Below, in pieces: positions 57,057-64,000 of a DNA stretch of 64,000 nucleotides (the stretch's first letter is position 1; each line of letters starts with the position of its first letter). The translations under genes were made by a program, and so were the position numbers. Location: NCBI GenBank assembly GCA_028726465.1, contig JAQYQB010000017.1, positions 1 through 64,000 of the forward strand, written 5' to 3'. The notes beneath the pieces were generated by a model, which saw nothing but the letters and a program-made list of their open reading frames with translations, ran no database searches and was not told the DNA's origin. This stretch comes from Mycobacteriaceae bacterium. GTDB lineage: Bacteria; Actinomycetota; Actinomycetes; Mycobacteriales; Mycobacteriaceae.

Positions 57057-58400
57057 TTAGACGCCGGCGACCACGGCGGCGAGCCGGCCGGCGACCTTGC
57101 GGGCCTGCTCTTCCTCGGCGGCTTCGACCATGACGCGGAAGAGTTCCTCGGTGCCCGACGGGCGCAGCAGCACGCGGCCGGTGCCGTGGAGTTCCTCCTC
57201 GGCCTGGGCGATGGCGGATTTCACCTCGTCGTTGCCCATGATGGCGGACTTGTCGGAGACCGGCACGTTGATGAGCACCTGCGGCAGGACCTTCATCACG
57301 CTGGCCAGCTCCTGCAGGGACTTACCGGAACGGGCCATGCGCGCCATGAGCGACAGGCCGGTCAGGGTGCCGTCGCCGGTGGTGCAGTCGTCGGGCAGGA
57401 CGATGTGCCCGGACTGCTCGCCGCCCAGGGAGAAGTCGCCGCGGATGAGCTCTTCGACCACGTAGCGGTCGCCCACCTTGGTCTGGACAACCTCGATGCC
57501 CTGCTCTTGCATCGCCAGCGTCAGGCCCAGGTTGGACATGACGGTAGCGACCAGGGTCTTGTGGCGCAGGTCGTTGTCCTCGTGCATGCCGACGGCCAGG
57601 ATGGCCATGATCTGGTCGCCGTCGACGACGTTGCCGGCGGCATCGACAGCCAGGCAGCGGTCGGCGTCGCCATCGTGGGCCAGGCCGAGATCCGCGCCGT
57701 GCTCCACGACGGCCTTCTGGGCCTGCTCGATGTGGGTGGAGCCGCAGTCCTCGTTGATGTTGAAGGCGTTCGGCTTGTGGTGAATCGGAATCACCGTCGC
57801 GCCGGCGGCCTCGTAGGCCTGCGGGGCGACCTTGGAGGCGGCGCCGTTGGCGGTATCCACCACCACGGTGATACCCGATAGGTCGGCGGTAACGACCTCG
57901 GCCAGGTGCTTGAGGTAGCGCTCGCGGGCATCGGGGGCCTCCGAGATGATGCGGCCCAGCTTGGTGCCGGTCGGGCCCTCCTCGCTCAGGGTGTCCATCG
58001 CCTGCTGGATTTCGTCTTCCACCGCGTCCGGCAGCTTCCGCCCTCCGGCGGAGAAGAACTTGATGCCGTTGTCCGGCATGGGGTTGTGCGACGCGGAAAT
58101 CATCACGCCCAGGTCCGCCCCGTAGTCATCGGTGAGGAAGGCAATAGCCGGGGTCGGCAGCACGCCCACGCGCAGCACGTCCACGCCGCGGGAAGCGAGC
58201 CCGGAGGCGATCGCCGCGTCGAGCATCTCCCCGGACACGCGCGGGTCGCGGCCGATGATAGCGAGCGGGCGGCGCTCGTAGGATTCCCGGTTGGCGGTAA
58301 AAACCTCCGCCGCCGCTTGGCCAAGTTTCAGTGCCAGCATGGGGGTCAGCTTCTGGTTAGCCAGACCCCGTACTCCGTCGGTGCCAAATAGTCGAGTCAT
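57057..58400 (-). CDS. glmM: Phosphoglucosamine mutase
   Basis: 447 aa from the ATG at 58400 ([16 protein letters not shown], the standard beginning); CATAAT lies 7 bases upstream, giving a leaderless message. Isomerises glucosamine-6-phosphate to glucosamine-1-phosphate. Active-site Ser in [19 protein letters not shown], metal site [13 protein letters not shown], sugar-binding [13 protein letters not shown] and phosphate-binding [16 protein letters not shown]. Acts after GlmS toward UDP-GlcNAc. Confidence 0.96.
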   Translation of the reverse strand: MTRLFGTDGVRGLANQKLTPMLALKLGQAAAEVFTANRESYERRPLAIIGRDPRVSGEMLDAAIASGLASRGVDVLRVGVLPTPAIAFLTDDYGADLGVMISASHNPMPDNGIKFFSAGGRKLPDAVEDEIQQAMDTLSEEGPTGTKLGRIISEAPDARERYLKHLAEVVTADLSGITVVVDTANGAASKVAPQAYEAAGATVIPIHHKPNAFNINEDCGSTHIEQAQKAVVEHGADLGLAHDGDADRCLAVDAAGNVVDGDQIMAILAVGMHEDNDLRHKTLVATVMSNLGLTLAMQEQGIEVVQTKVGDRYVVEELIRGDFSLGGEQSGHIVLPDDCTTGDGTLTGLSLMARMARSGKSLQELASVMKVLPQVLINVPVSDKSAIMGNDEVKSAIAQAEEELHGTGRVLLRPSGTEELFRVMVEAAEEEQARKVAGRLAAVVAGV

Positions 58401-58537
58401 GTCCAACATTATGCCCCTAGCGTTATGCTTCGCGCGACCGGACCGGACCTATTCCCACTCGTTCCACTCACCTAAAGTGGGGTAGCCGCGCCAGCACCGA
58501 ATAGCGCCGCGCCCGGACACGCTTAAAATGGCCCCAT

Positions 58538-60076
58538 ATGAGCGCAGGCGGAACCTTAAGAGAATCACTGATTAACGTCACCGGTCGAGCTACTAATGCG
58601 CTAGCAAGCGCATTACCCGGCCGCACTGTCGACGCGGAAAGCATTCAACCCATCGGCTGGCACCGCCACGCAGAAGGCGTGCGCCGGCTGCTGGATAGCT
58701 TCCAGGCCGTCCCCGCCGGCAAGCGGGTGCGCCTGGCGAAGAAGACCTCCAACCTCTTCCGCGGCCGCGAGTCCACCACCCCAGGGCTGGACGTGAGCGG
58801 CCTGGGCGGGGTCATCGCCATCGACCCGGTGGCCCAGACCGCCGACGTGCAGGGCATGTGCACCTACGAGGACCTGGTGGACGCGACCCTGCCCTTCGGG
58901 CTGGCACCGCTGGTGGTCCCGCAGCTGAAAACCATCACCCTGGGCGGGGCGGTCACCGGCATGGGGGTGGAATCCACCTCCTTCCGCAACGGCCTGCCGC
59001 ACGAATCCGTGCTGGAGATGGACGTCCTCGACGGCAACGGGCAGATCGTGACCTGCTCGCGGGAAGAAAACGTGGACCTGTTCCGCACCTTCCCCAACTC
59101 CTACGGCTCGCTGGGCTACGCGGTCCGCCTGACCATCGAGCTCGAGGAAGTCCCCTCCCTCATCGAGGTCCGCTCCGTGCGCTTCCACGACCTGGAAAGC
59201 TTCCAGGACGCCCTGGCCGAGGCCTCCGCCAGCGGGGAATTCGACGGCACCCGCCTGCACGGCCTCGACGGGGTGGCCTTCAGCCCGCAGGAGGCCTACC
59301 TGGTGCTGGCGGTCGCGGCTGGCGATGCCGCCGTCCACACCTCGGACTACACCGGCCAGGCCATCTACTACCGCAGCCTGCAGCACCCTAACGGCACGAG
59401 CCACGACCTGCTGAGCATCCGCGACTACATCTGGCGCTGGGACACGGACTGGTTCTGGTGCTCCCGGGCCTTCGGGGCGCAGAACCCGACGGTGCGCAAG
59501 ATCTGGCCGCGCCAGTGGCGCCGCAGCTCCTTCTACTGGAAGATCGTGCGCCTGGACCGCAAGTACCAGCTGGAATACAACTTCCTCAAAAAGCCCAAGG
59601 GCCTGCCGGCCTCCGAGCGGGTGGTCCAGGACGTGGAAGTCACCGCTGACAAGACCGCCCAGTGGCTCGACTGGTTCTTTTCCGCCAGCGATATCCAGCC
59701 GGTGTGGCTCTGCCCCATCCGGCTGCGCGACGGCGTCGAGGACCTAGTCGGCACCGGAGAGGTTACCGCTGAGTCGGACGCGCCCTGGCCGCTGTACCCC
59801 CTGAAGCCGGGAACGACCTGGGTAAACGTCGGGTTCTGGTCCGGGGTCCCGGCCGACCACGTCAGCCCGGCACAGGAGCCCGGCGCCTTCAACAAGGTCA
59901 TCGAGGCCAAGGTCAGCGAGCTGGGCGGGCACAAGTCCCTGTACTCCGAGGCCTTTTATACCCCGGAGCAGTTCGCCGAGCTCTACGGCGGCGACCTGCC
60001 GGAGAAGATGAAACAGCAGGCCGACCCGGCGGGCCGTTTCCCCACCCTCTACGACAAGACCGTGAACAACTCTTAA
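58538..60076 (+). CDS. tmsA: FAD-dependent oxidoreductase, TmsA/BfaA-like
   Basis: 512 aa. FAD-binding PCMH fold: VSGLGGVIAIDPVAQTADVQG, the FAD loop LVVPQLKTITLGGAVTGMG with GVESTSFRNGLPHESV, and VDLFRTFPNSYGSLGYAVRL. It precedes a cyclopropane-fatty-acid-synthase-like methyltransferase by 23 bases. In mycobacteria and some corynebacteria such a pair (TmsA/TmsB, also called BfaA/BfaB) makes 10-methylstearic (tuberculostearic) acid: the methyltransferase adds a methylene to oleate in phospholipids and this enzyme reduces it with NADPH. Symbol assigned from the pairing. Divergent from glmM. Confidence 0.83.
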   Translation: MSAGGTLRESLINVTGRATNALASALPGRTVDAESIQPIGWHRHAEGVRRLLDSFQAVPAGKRVRLAKKTSNLFRGRESTTPGLDVSGLGGVIAIDPVAQTADVQGMCTYEDLVDATLPFGLAPLVVPQLKTITLGGAVTGMGVESTSFRNGLPHESVLEMDVLDGNGQIVTCSREENVDLFRTFPNSYGSLGYAVRLTIELEEVPSLIEVRSVRFHDLESFQDALAEASASGEFDGTRLHGLDGVAFSPQEAYLVLAVAAGDAAVHTSDYTGQAIYYRSLQHPNGTSHDLLSIRDYIWRWDTDWFWCSRAFGAQNPTVRKIWPRQWRRSSFYWKIVRLDRKYQLEYNFLKKPKGLPASERVVQDVEVTADKTAQWLDWFFSASDIQPVWLCPIRLRDGVEDLVGTGEVTAESDAPWPLYPLKPGTTWVNVGFWSGVPADHVSPAQEPGAFNKVIEAKVSELGGHKSLYSEAFYTPEQFAELYGGDLPEKMKQQADPAGRFPTLYDKTVNNS

Positions 60077-60099
60077 ACCAACGAAAGGAAGCCCTATCC

Positions 60100-61407
60100 A
60101 TGCCCGGTAAGTTTCAGCCGATGACGGTAGCCGAGATTATCGATGCCTTCGTCCCCGCCGCCAACCCCTTCTACTGGACCGCGTTCGATGGTTCTTCCAC
60201 CGGCAACCCGGACTCGCAGTATCACGTGTCCATCAACAACGTAGAGGGCCTGTCCTATATCGCCACCGCCCCGGGCGACGTCGGCCTGGCCCGCGCCTTT
60301 GTCACCGACGGCATCACGGTCAAGGGCGAGCACCTGGCGCACCCCTACGGCATCTTCGACGCCCTGCACGAGATGTACCGGAAATTCGAGCGGCCGGATA
60401 CCAGCACGCTGCTGAAGATCGTGCGCTCGCTGGCGTCGATGGGAGCTATCCAGATCCAGCCGGTGCCGGAGGCCGAGCGCGCCGGCCGCTTCGAGCGCAT
60501 GCTGCGCCAGGGCCTGTCCCGGCACTCCAAGGCACGCGACGCGGATGTCATCTCCGATCACTACGACGTGGGCAACGACTTCTACGAGCTCTTCCTGGGC
60601 GACTCCATGACCTATACCTGCGCCTACTACCCCAGCCCGGACGCGTCGCTGGACGAGGCCCAGGACAACAAGTACCGCCTGGTCTTTGAGAAGCTGCACC
60701 TGAAGGAAGGCGACCGCCACCTGGACATCGGCTGCGGCTGGGGCGGCATGGTCCGCTACGCCGCCCGCCAGGGCGTGAAGTCCATCGGCGTGACGCTCTC
60801 GCGCGAGCAGGCCGAGTGGGGCCAGAAGAAGATTCTGGAGGAAGGCCTCGAGGATCTGGCCGAGATCCGCTACATGGACTACCGCGACGTGCCGGAGGAG
60901 AACTTCGACGCCATCTCCTCCATCGGCTTGATGGAGCACATCGGCGTGAAGAACTACGCCAGCTACTTCGACTTCTTGTCCGGCAAGCTGCGCGAAGGCG
61001 GCGTGATGGTCAACCACTGCATCACCTACCCGGACAACCACAAGACCCCGCGCGGTTCCTTCATCGACCGCTACATCTTCCCCGACGGGGAGCTGACCGG
61101 CTCGGGCACCATCGTCCGCAAGATGCAGGACCACGGCTTCGAGGTCTTCCACGAGGAAAACCTGCGCTTCGACTACATGCGCACGCTGTCGGCCTGGTGC
61201 GAAAACCTCAAGGACAACTGGGAGGAGGCCGTCAGCCTGGTCGGCCTGCCGACCGCCCGCCTGTGGGGCATGTACATGGCCGGCTCCCAGTGGGGCTTCG
61301 AGCACAACATCGTCCAGCTCCACCAGGTCGTAGGCATCAAGCTGGACAAGACCGGCTCCCGCTGCGGCACCCCGGAACGCCGCTGGTGGAACGACTCGGT
61401 CTTCTAG
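60100..61407 (+). CDS. tmsB: Fatty-acid methyltransferase, TmsB/BfaB-like (CFA synthase family)
   Basis: 435 aa. SAM-dependent enzyme acting on acyl chains of membrane phospholipids. N-terminal substrate region, then SRHSKARDADVISDHYDVGN, LGDSMTYTCAYYPSPDASLDEAQ, the SAM motif LDIGCGWGGMVRYAA, GVTLSREQAEWGQ and SSIGLMEHIGVKNY with the bicarbonate-site residues of CFA synthases. SD AAAGGAAG lies before the ATG. Forms an operon with tmsA. Confidence 0.87.
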   Translation: MPGKFQPMTVAEIIDAFVPAANPFYWTAFDGSSTGNPDSQYHVSINNVEGLSYIATAPGDVGLARAFVTDGITVKGEHLAHPYGIFDALHEMYRKFERPDTSTLLKIVRSLASMGAIQIQPVPEAERAGRFERMLRQGLSRHSKARDADVISDHYDVGNDFYELFLGDSMTYTCAYYPSPDASLDEAQDNKYRLVFEKLHLKEGDRHLDIGCGWGGMVRYAARQGVKSIGVTLSREQAEWGQKKILEEGLEDLAEIRYMDYRDVPEENFDAISSIGLMEHIGVKNYASYFDFLSGKLREGGVMVNHCITYPDNHKTPRGSFIDRYIFPDGELTGSGTIVRKMQDHGFEVFHEENLRFDYMRTLSAWCENLKDNWEEAVSLVGLPTARLWGMYMAGSQWGFEHNIVQLHQVVGIKLDKTGSRCGTPERRWWNDSVF

Positions 61408-61416
61408 ACCCTCGCC

Positions 61417-61459
61417 GTCCTAGGCCCCGGCAAAGGACCCGGGTGTCCTAGGCCCCGGC
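61417..61459. repeat. 15-base direct repeat after tmsB
   Basis: GTCCTAGGCCCCGGC occurs at 61417-61431 and again at 61445-61459, 28 bases apart, in the gap between tmsB and the rpsI terminator. No mobile element is nearby; the origin is probably a local duplication. Confidence 0.6.
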
Positions 61460-61483
61460 CAACCCCGGGACTAGAAAACACAA

Positions 61484-61525
61484 ACGCCGCTTGGGCTTCC
61501 CCAAAGGGAAGGGCCCAAGCGGCGT
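61484..61525 (-). terminator. Terminator of rplM-rpsI
   Basis: ACGCCGCTTGGGC (61484-61496) and GCCCAAGCGGCGT (61513-61525) are perfect complements, with an inner TTCCC/GGGAA helix. On the minus strand TTTGTGTTTT follows. It lies 23 bases past the rpsI stop and can also end the convergent tmsAB transcript. Confidence 0.82.
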
Positions 61526-61547
61526 AAGTGTAAGTACCAGCGAAGAA

Positions 61548-62087
61548 TTAACGCTTGGAGTACTGCGGGGCACGACGTGCCTTGTGCAGACCAGCCTTCT
61601 TGCGCTCGACGGCACGGGCGTCACGGGTGAGCAGGCCGGCCTTCTTCAGGGCGGCGCGGTCAGCCGGGTTGTAGACGTTGAGTGCACGGGCGATAGCCAG
61701 ACGCAGAGCGCCGGCCTGGCCGGTCGGGCCGCCGCCGTTGACGGTGACCTTGATGTCGAACTGGTTCTCGCGGTCCAGCAGGGTCAGCGGAGTGAGGATG
61801 TCCTGCTGGTGCAGCTTGTTCGGGAAGTAGTCATCCAGGGTGCGGCCGTTGACCACGATCTCGCCGGAGCCGGCGATCAGGCGGACACGAGCGATGGCGC
61901 GCTTACGGCGACCAACGGTCTGGATCGGGCCCTCGTGGATAGCCGGGGCAGCAGCCTCGGTCTCCTCAGCGGCTTCCGGAGCAACGACGTCACCGATGGT
62001 GTTGGTGAACTCTTCGGTTGCGGCGGCTGCGGCTGCGATGTCGGCAGCGTCTGCCACGTTGTTATCGATGTTGTTCTGCTCGGTCAT
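61548..62087 (-). CDS. rpsI: 30S ribosomal protein S9
   Basis: 179 aa: the core S9 ([28 protein letters not shown] ... [26 protein letters not shown], here shortened) preceded by an acidic Ala/Glu-rich extension of about 50 residues, which is normal in corynebacteria. The C-terminal PQYSKR reaches the ribosomal P site. Its ATG shares one base with the rplM stop (TAATG). Confidence 0.97.
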   Translation of the reverse strand: MTEQNNIDNNVADAADIAAAAAATEEFTNTIGDVVAPEAAEETEAAAPAIHEGPIQTVGRRKRAIARVRLIAGSGEIVVNGRTLDDYFPNKLHQQDILTPLTLLDRENQFDIKVTVNGGGPTGQAGALRLAIARALNVYNPADRAALKKAGLLTRDARAVERKKAGLHKARRAPQYSKR

Positions 62088-62530
62088 TACTGTGCCACCT
62101 GCTTAAGCTCGTAGGATTCCGGCTTCTGGCCGGCGTACGGGTGCTCCTCGCCTGCAAAGACGTGCAGCTTGCGGGCGGAAGAACGGGAAAGCTTGTTGTG
62201 CGGCATCATGCCGGTGACAGCTTCTTCGATAACGCGAACCGGGTTGGCGTCCAAAGACTGACCCAGGGTCATGGTCTTCAGACCACCCGGGTAGCCGGAG
62301 TGGCGGTAGCGCTTTTCGCGGTCACGCTTGTTGGAAGAGATGTGGATCTTGTCAGCGTTGATGATGATGACGTGGTCACCACAGTCAACGTTCGGTGCGA
62401 ACTGCGGCTTGTGCTTGCCACGCAGCAGGTCTGCCACGGTGGAAGCGAGCTTGCCCAGCACCACGTCAGTAGCGTCGATGACGTACCACTTGCGGGTGAT
62501 GTCACCGCTCTTAGGGTGGAAAGTAGACAA
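62087..62530 (-). CDS. rplM: 50S ribosomal protein L13
   Basis: 147 aa from a TTG at 62530, with AAGGAG 5 bases upstream. This start gives [21 protein letters not shown], the family beginning, and the family length; the frame is open further upstream (62575) without support. [33 protein letters not shown] and [17 protein letters not shown] are typical. First gene of the rplM-rpsI operon. Confidence 0.96.
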   Translation of the reverse strand: MSTFHPKSGDITRKWYVIDATDVVLGKLASTVADLLRGKHKPQFAPNVDCGDHVIIINADKIHISSNKRDREKRYRHSGYPGGLKTMTLGQSLDANPVRVIEEAVTGMMPHNKLSRSSARKLHVFAGEEHPYAGQKPESYELKQVAQ

Positions 62531-62750
62531 AATGACTCCTTGAAAGTCTGTCTCGGAACTGCCGGCCAACGCCATGGTCCTTCGACTGCCCCTAGATACA
62601 GCGGCCGGTGGAGACCTGCACTAGGCGCCGCGTCCAGCCCCAAAGCAGGGCTGTCTCGCTCAGACACATAGGTCTAATACTTTAGTGGTTTCGCCCCAAA
62701 ATCCCAAAACGCCGTTAGACGGCGGAGACGCTCCCCCACTACACACAAAA

Positions 62751-62781
62751 CCCGCCTTCCCCATTTACCGGGGAAGGCGGG
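62751..62781 (-). terminator. Terminator of the esx pair
   Basis: CCCGCCTTCCCC (62751-62762) and GGGGAAGGCGGG (62770-62781) are perfect complements with a 7-base loop. On the minus strand TTTTGTGTG follows, 30 bases past the esxA-like stop. It separates the secretion locus from rplM; the rest of that 281-base gap shows nothing else I can name. Confidence 0.85.
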
Positions 62782-62811
62782 GTGACAGACGGGATTGTGT
62801 GGTGGGTGCGT

Positions 62812-63099
62812 TTAGCCCCAGCTGGCGGCGGCGCGGCGGTTGACGTCGCTCATGGCGTCGTTGCCCTCGGAGACGGTGCGGGAGATGGTCATCAGCACCT
62901 GGTTGAGCTCCAGGGCGGCGTTGTCCCACTTGCGCTGGGCCTGCTGGTAGGCGGCTGCGGACTCGCCCTCCCAGGTGGCGGCCATGGGCTCGATGATGGA
63001 CTTGAGCTCGTCCAGCAGGCCGTTGATGCGGGCCGAGGTGGAGTTGATATCGGCAGCGGCGGCCTCGATGGCGCCGAATTCGTACTTGATAGCGGTCAT
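62812..63099 (-). CDS. WXG100 protein, ESX-4-type (EsxA-like)
   Basis: 95 aa. Helix-turn-helix WXG100 protein: helix 1 (FGAIEAAAADINSTSARINGLL), the turn W43-E44-G45, and helix 2 (SAAAYQQAQRKWDNAALELNQ). Secreted as a heterodimer through a type VII system. Position next to rplM-rpsI corresponds to esxU/esxT of the M. tuberculosis ESX-4 locus. Follows the esxB-like gene by 66 bases and ends before a strong terminator. Confidence 0.88.
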   Translation of the reverse strand: MTAIKYEFGAIEAAAADINSTSARINGLLDELKSIIEPMAATWEGESAAAYQQAQRKWDNAALELNQVLMTISRTVSEGNDAMSDVNRRAAASWG

Positions 63100-63165
63100 G
63101 CGGGAATTTTTCCTTCCTGGTGTTTATCTGGTGTGCGCTCGCGCGGTGGGTGTTGTGCCGGGCGG

Positions 63166-63483
63166 CTACAGGGCCAAGCCGGCGCCGCCGACGTTGTTGA
63201 GGACCTGCGCGTTCTGGGCCTCGACGTCGTCGAAGTTGCGGGCGTTGCTGCGGATGTTGTCCGAGATGGCGGACAGGGCCTCGCGCAGCTGCTGGGCGGA
63301 GGCGTTGTAGCGCTGCATGAGGTTGTCGAAGGACAGCTGCGCGCGGCCCTCCCAGCTCGCGCGGGTGCCCTCCACAACGTTGTGCAGGCGGGTCAGCTCG
63401 CCCTGGACTTCCTCATTGGTCGAATCGACATGCCCGGCCGTGGCCTGCATGACCTCGGCTTCGGTCTTGAACGTAGTGTGCAT
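63166..63483 (-). CDS. WXG100 protein, ESX-4-type (EsxB-like)
   Basis: 105 aa from the ATG at 63483, with AGGAGG 10 bases upstream. WXG turn at W44-E45-G46 (TRASWEGRAQLSFDNLMQRY). After helix 2 comes a longer tail with FDDVE, a variant of the Y-x-x-x-D/E secretion signal, as expected of the EsxB-type partner that is recognised by EccC. The leader has a hairpin around the ribosome site and three direct repeats. Confidence 0.87.
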   Translation of the reverse strand: MHTTFKTEAEVMQATAGHVDSTNEEVQGELTRLHNVVEGTRASWEGRAQLSFDNLMQRYNASAQQLREALSAISDNIRSNARNFDDVEAQNAQVLNNVGGAGLAL

Positions 63484-63486
63484 AGT

Positions 63487-63554
63487 GTTCGCCCCTCCTC
63501 GAACGGGTTGACAGTGTGGTGTCACGGTCTTGTGTCACGGATTGTGTGTCGCGG
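63487..63554 (-). promoter_or_regulatory. RBS hairpin and triple direct repeat before the esxB-like gene
   Basis: On the minus strand CCGCGACAC, CCGTGACAC and CCGTGACAC (63546-63554, 63532-63540, 63519-63527) are spaced 14 and 13 bases apart. Next, GTTCG and CGAAC (63500-63504, 63487-63491) flank AGGAGGGG, so the ribosome site would lie in the loop of a 5-bp hairpin. The pattern suggests an operator plus a translational control element. Confidence 0.45.
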
Positions 63555-63674
63555 TTACTTGTCAGACTGGTGGAGGAAGTCCCCCGCCGCCGCGTTCTTT
63601 CCGACGCGGTGCCTTCCTCATCTTTATTGGACTGCCCCGCCGGGCAATCGGTTCCCGGAGTTTTTAAAAAAGTT

Positions 63675-64000
63675 TTAGCCCTGACGGACCAGGGATTCTT
63701 CGGCCATGCGGCAGGCCGCCTTCTGCGCGACGCTGGGCAGCTCGCGGGTGTGACAGCCCACGGACAGCTGGTGATCGCCGTCCACCCACGTCGTCCAGAC
63801 AACGTGCGAGTCGTCCCCGGGCTTTTCCACGTAGGTCAGCCGGCCGTCGTGCTCCTGCGGGTGGGACAGGGCGTCGTCGCCGGCGATTTCTTCCTGGATT
63901 TGTTCCAGCAGGTAGTCCGCGGGCACCGAATAGAGCGGATCCGCGGCAAAGAGCACCCGCAGGTCCGGGTCCGGCCCCGTGGCCGTGACCAGCCCATCGC
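63675..64000 (-). CDS. Type VII secretion-associated protein, C-terminal part (cut by window edge)
   Basis: The frame is open to the window end, so about 108 C-terminal residues are visible (from ...DGLVTATGPDPDLRVLF). The region VVWTTWVDGDHQLSVGCHTREL, then AACRMAEESL, resembles the conserved end of the Rv3446c-like family of type VII secretion-associated proteins, in which a Cys pair is shared. In M. tuberculosis this gene lies next to esxU-esxT. The remaining ESX-4 genes (eccC, eccD, mycP) would lie beyond the edge. 191 bases separate it from the esxB-like gene. Confidence 0.7.
   Translation of the reverse strand, partial: DGLVTATGPDPDLRVLFAADPLYSVPADYLLEQIQEEIAGDDALSHPQEHDGRLTYVEKPGDDSHVVWTTWVDGDHQLSVGCHTRELPSVAQKAACRMAEESLVRQG

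Overview
The window looks like chromosomal DNA of a high-GC Corynebacterium (Mycobacteriales). It keeps the order guaA / guaB3 / guaB / sigD / whiB3 / groEL1-groES / tsaD-rimI-tsaB / alr / glmS / glmM / rpsI-rplM / esx pair that is known from Mycobacterium tuberculosis (Rv3396c to about Rv3446c) and from corynebacteria. It also carries McbR-type operators, an EsrISR-like stress system, a tmsAB-like pair for 10-methyl fatty acids and many probable leaderless starts. No tRNA, rRNA, CRISPR array, insertion sequence or prophage was seen.

1-9 kb: the tail of a MocR-type regulator, then a minus-strand unit of quinol nitric oxide reductase, a four-cysteine membrane protein and a slipin, all visibly less GC-rich than what follows. 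Next come metY and metX (sulfur assimilation into homocysteine), with an McbR box over the metY promoter, and folD with a small membrane protein. 9.1-10.2 kb: an AT-richer patch with a secreted, bacteriocin-like gene broken by an in-frame amber codon, plus a small membrane protein that could be its immunity partner. 10.3-16.3 kb: trmL, two PH-domain membrane proteins, a small XRE regulator, and dnaE2 under a LexA-like box.

16.3-30.4 kb: metQNI (methionine uptake) with a second McbR box; a sucrase/ferredoxin-like protein; an AMIN-like lipoprotein; imuB-imuA', the partners of DnaE2, with their own LexA-like box; an envelope-stress trio resembling EsrR-EsrS / EsrI; and a MacAB-like exporter whose adaptor and permease each carry a one-base frameshift while the ATPase is intact.

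30.4-46 kb: guaA, a serine-type transporter, guaB3, guaB, a DUF5319 protein, rsdA-sigD, whiB3, a UvrA-like ATPase, groEL1-groES with a near-perfect CIRCE element, and sdaA. 46.3-47.3 kb is a second AT-rich patch with two membrane ORFs that are probably one frameshifted gene.

47.3-64 kb: the t6A genes tsaD, tsaB and tsaE with rimI and alr, then glmS; a hydrolase-fold protein lacking the nucleophile serine; a translationally coupled three-gene operon with a large Pro-Glu-rich, Cys-rich membrane protein; glmM; tmsA-tmsB; rplM-rpsI; and the edge of an ESX-4-type type VII secretion locus. The least explained parts are the Pro-Glu operon, the amber-broken toxin-like gene with its neighbour, the norB accessory genes and the direct repeats before the esxB-like gene.
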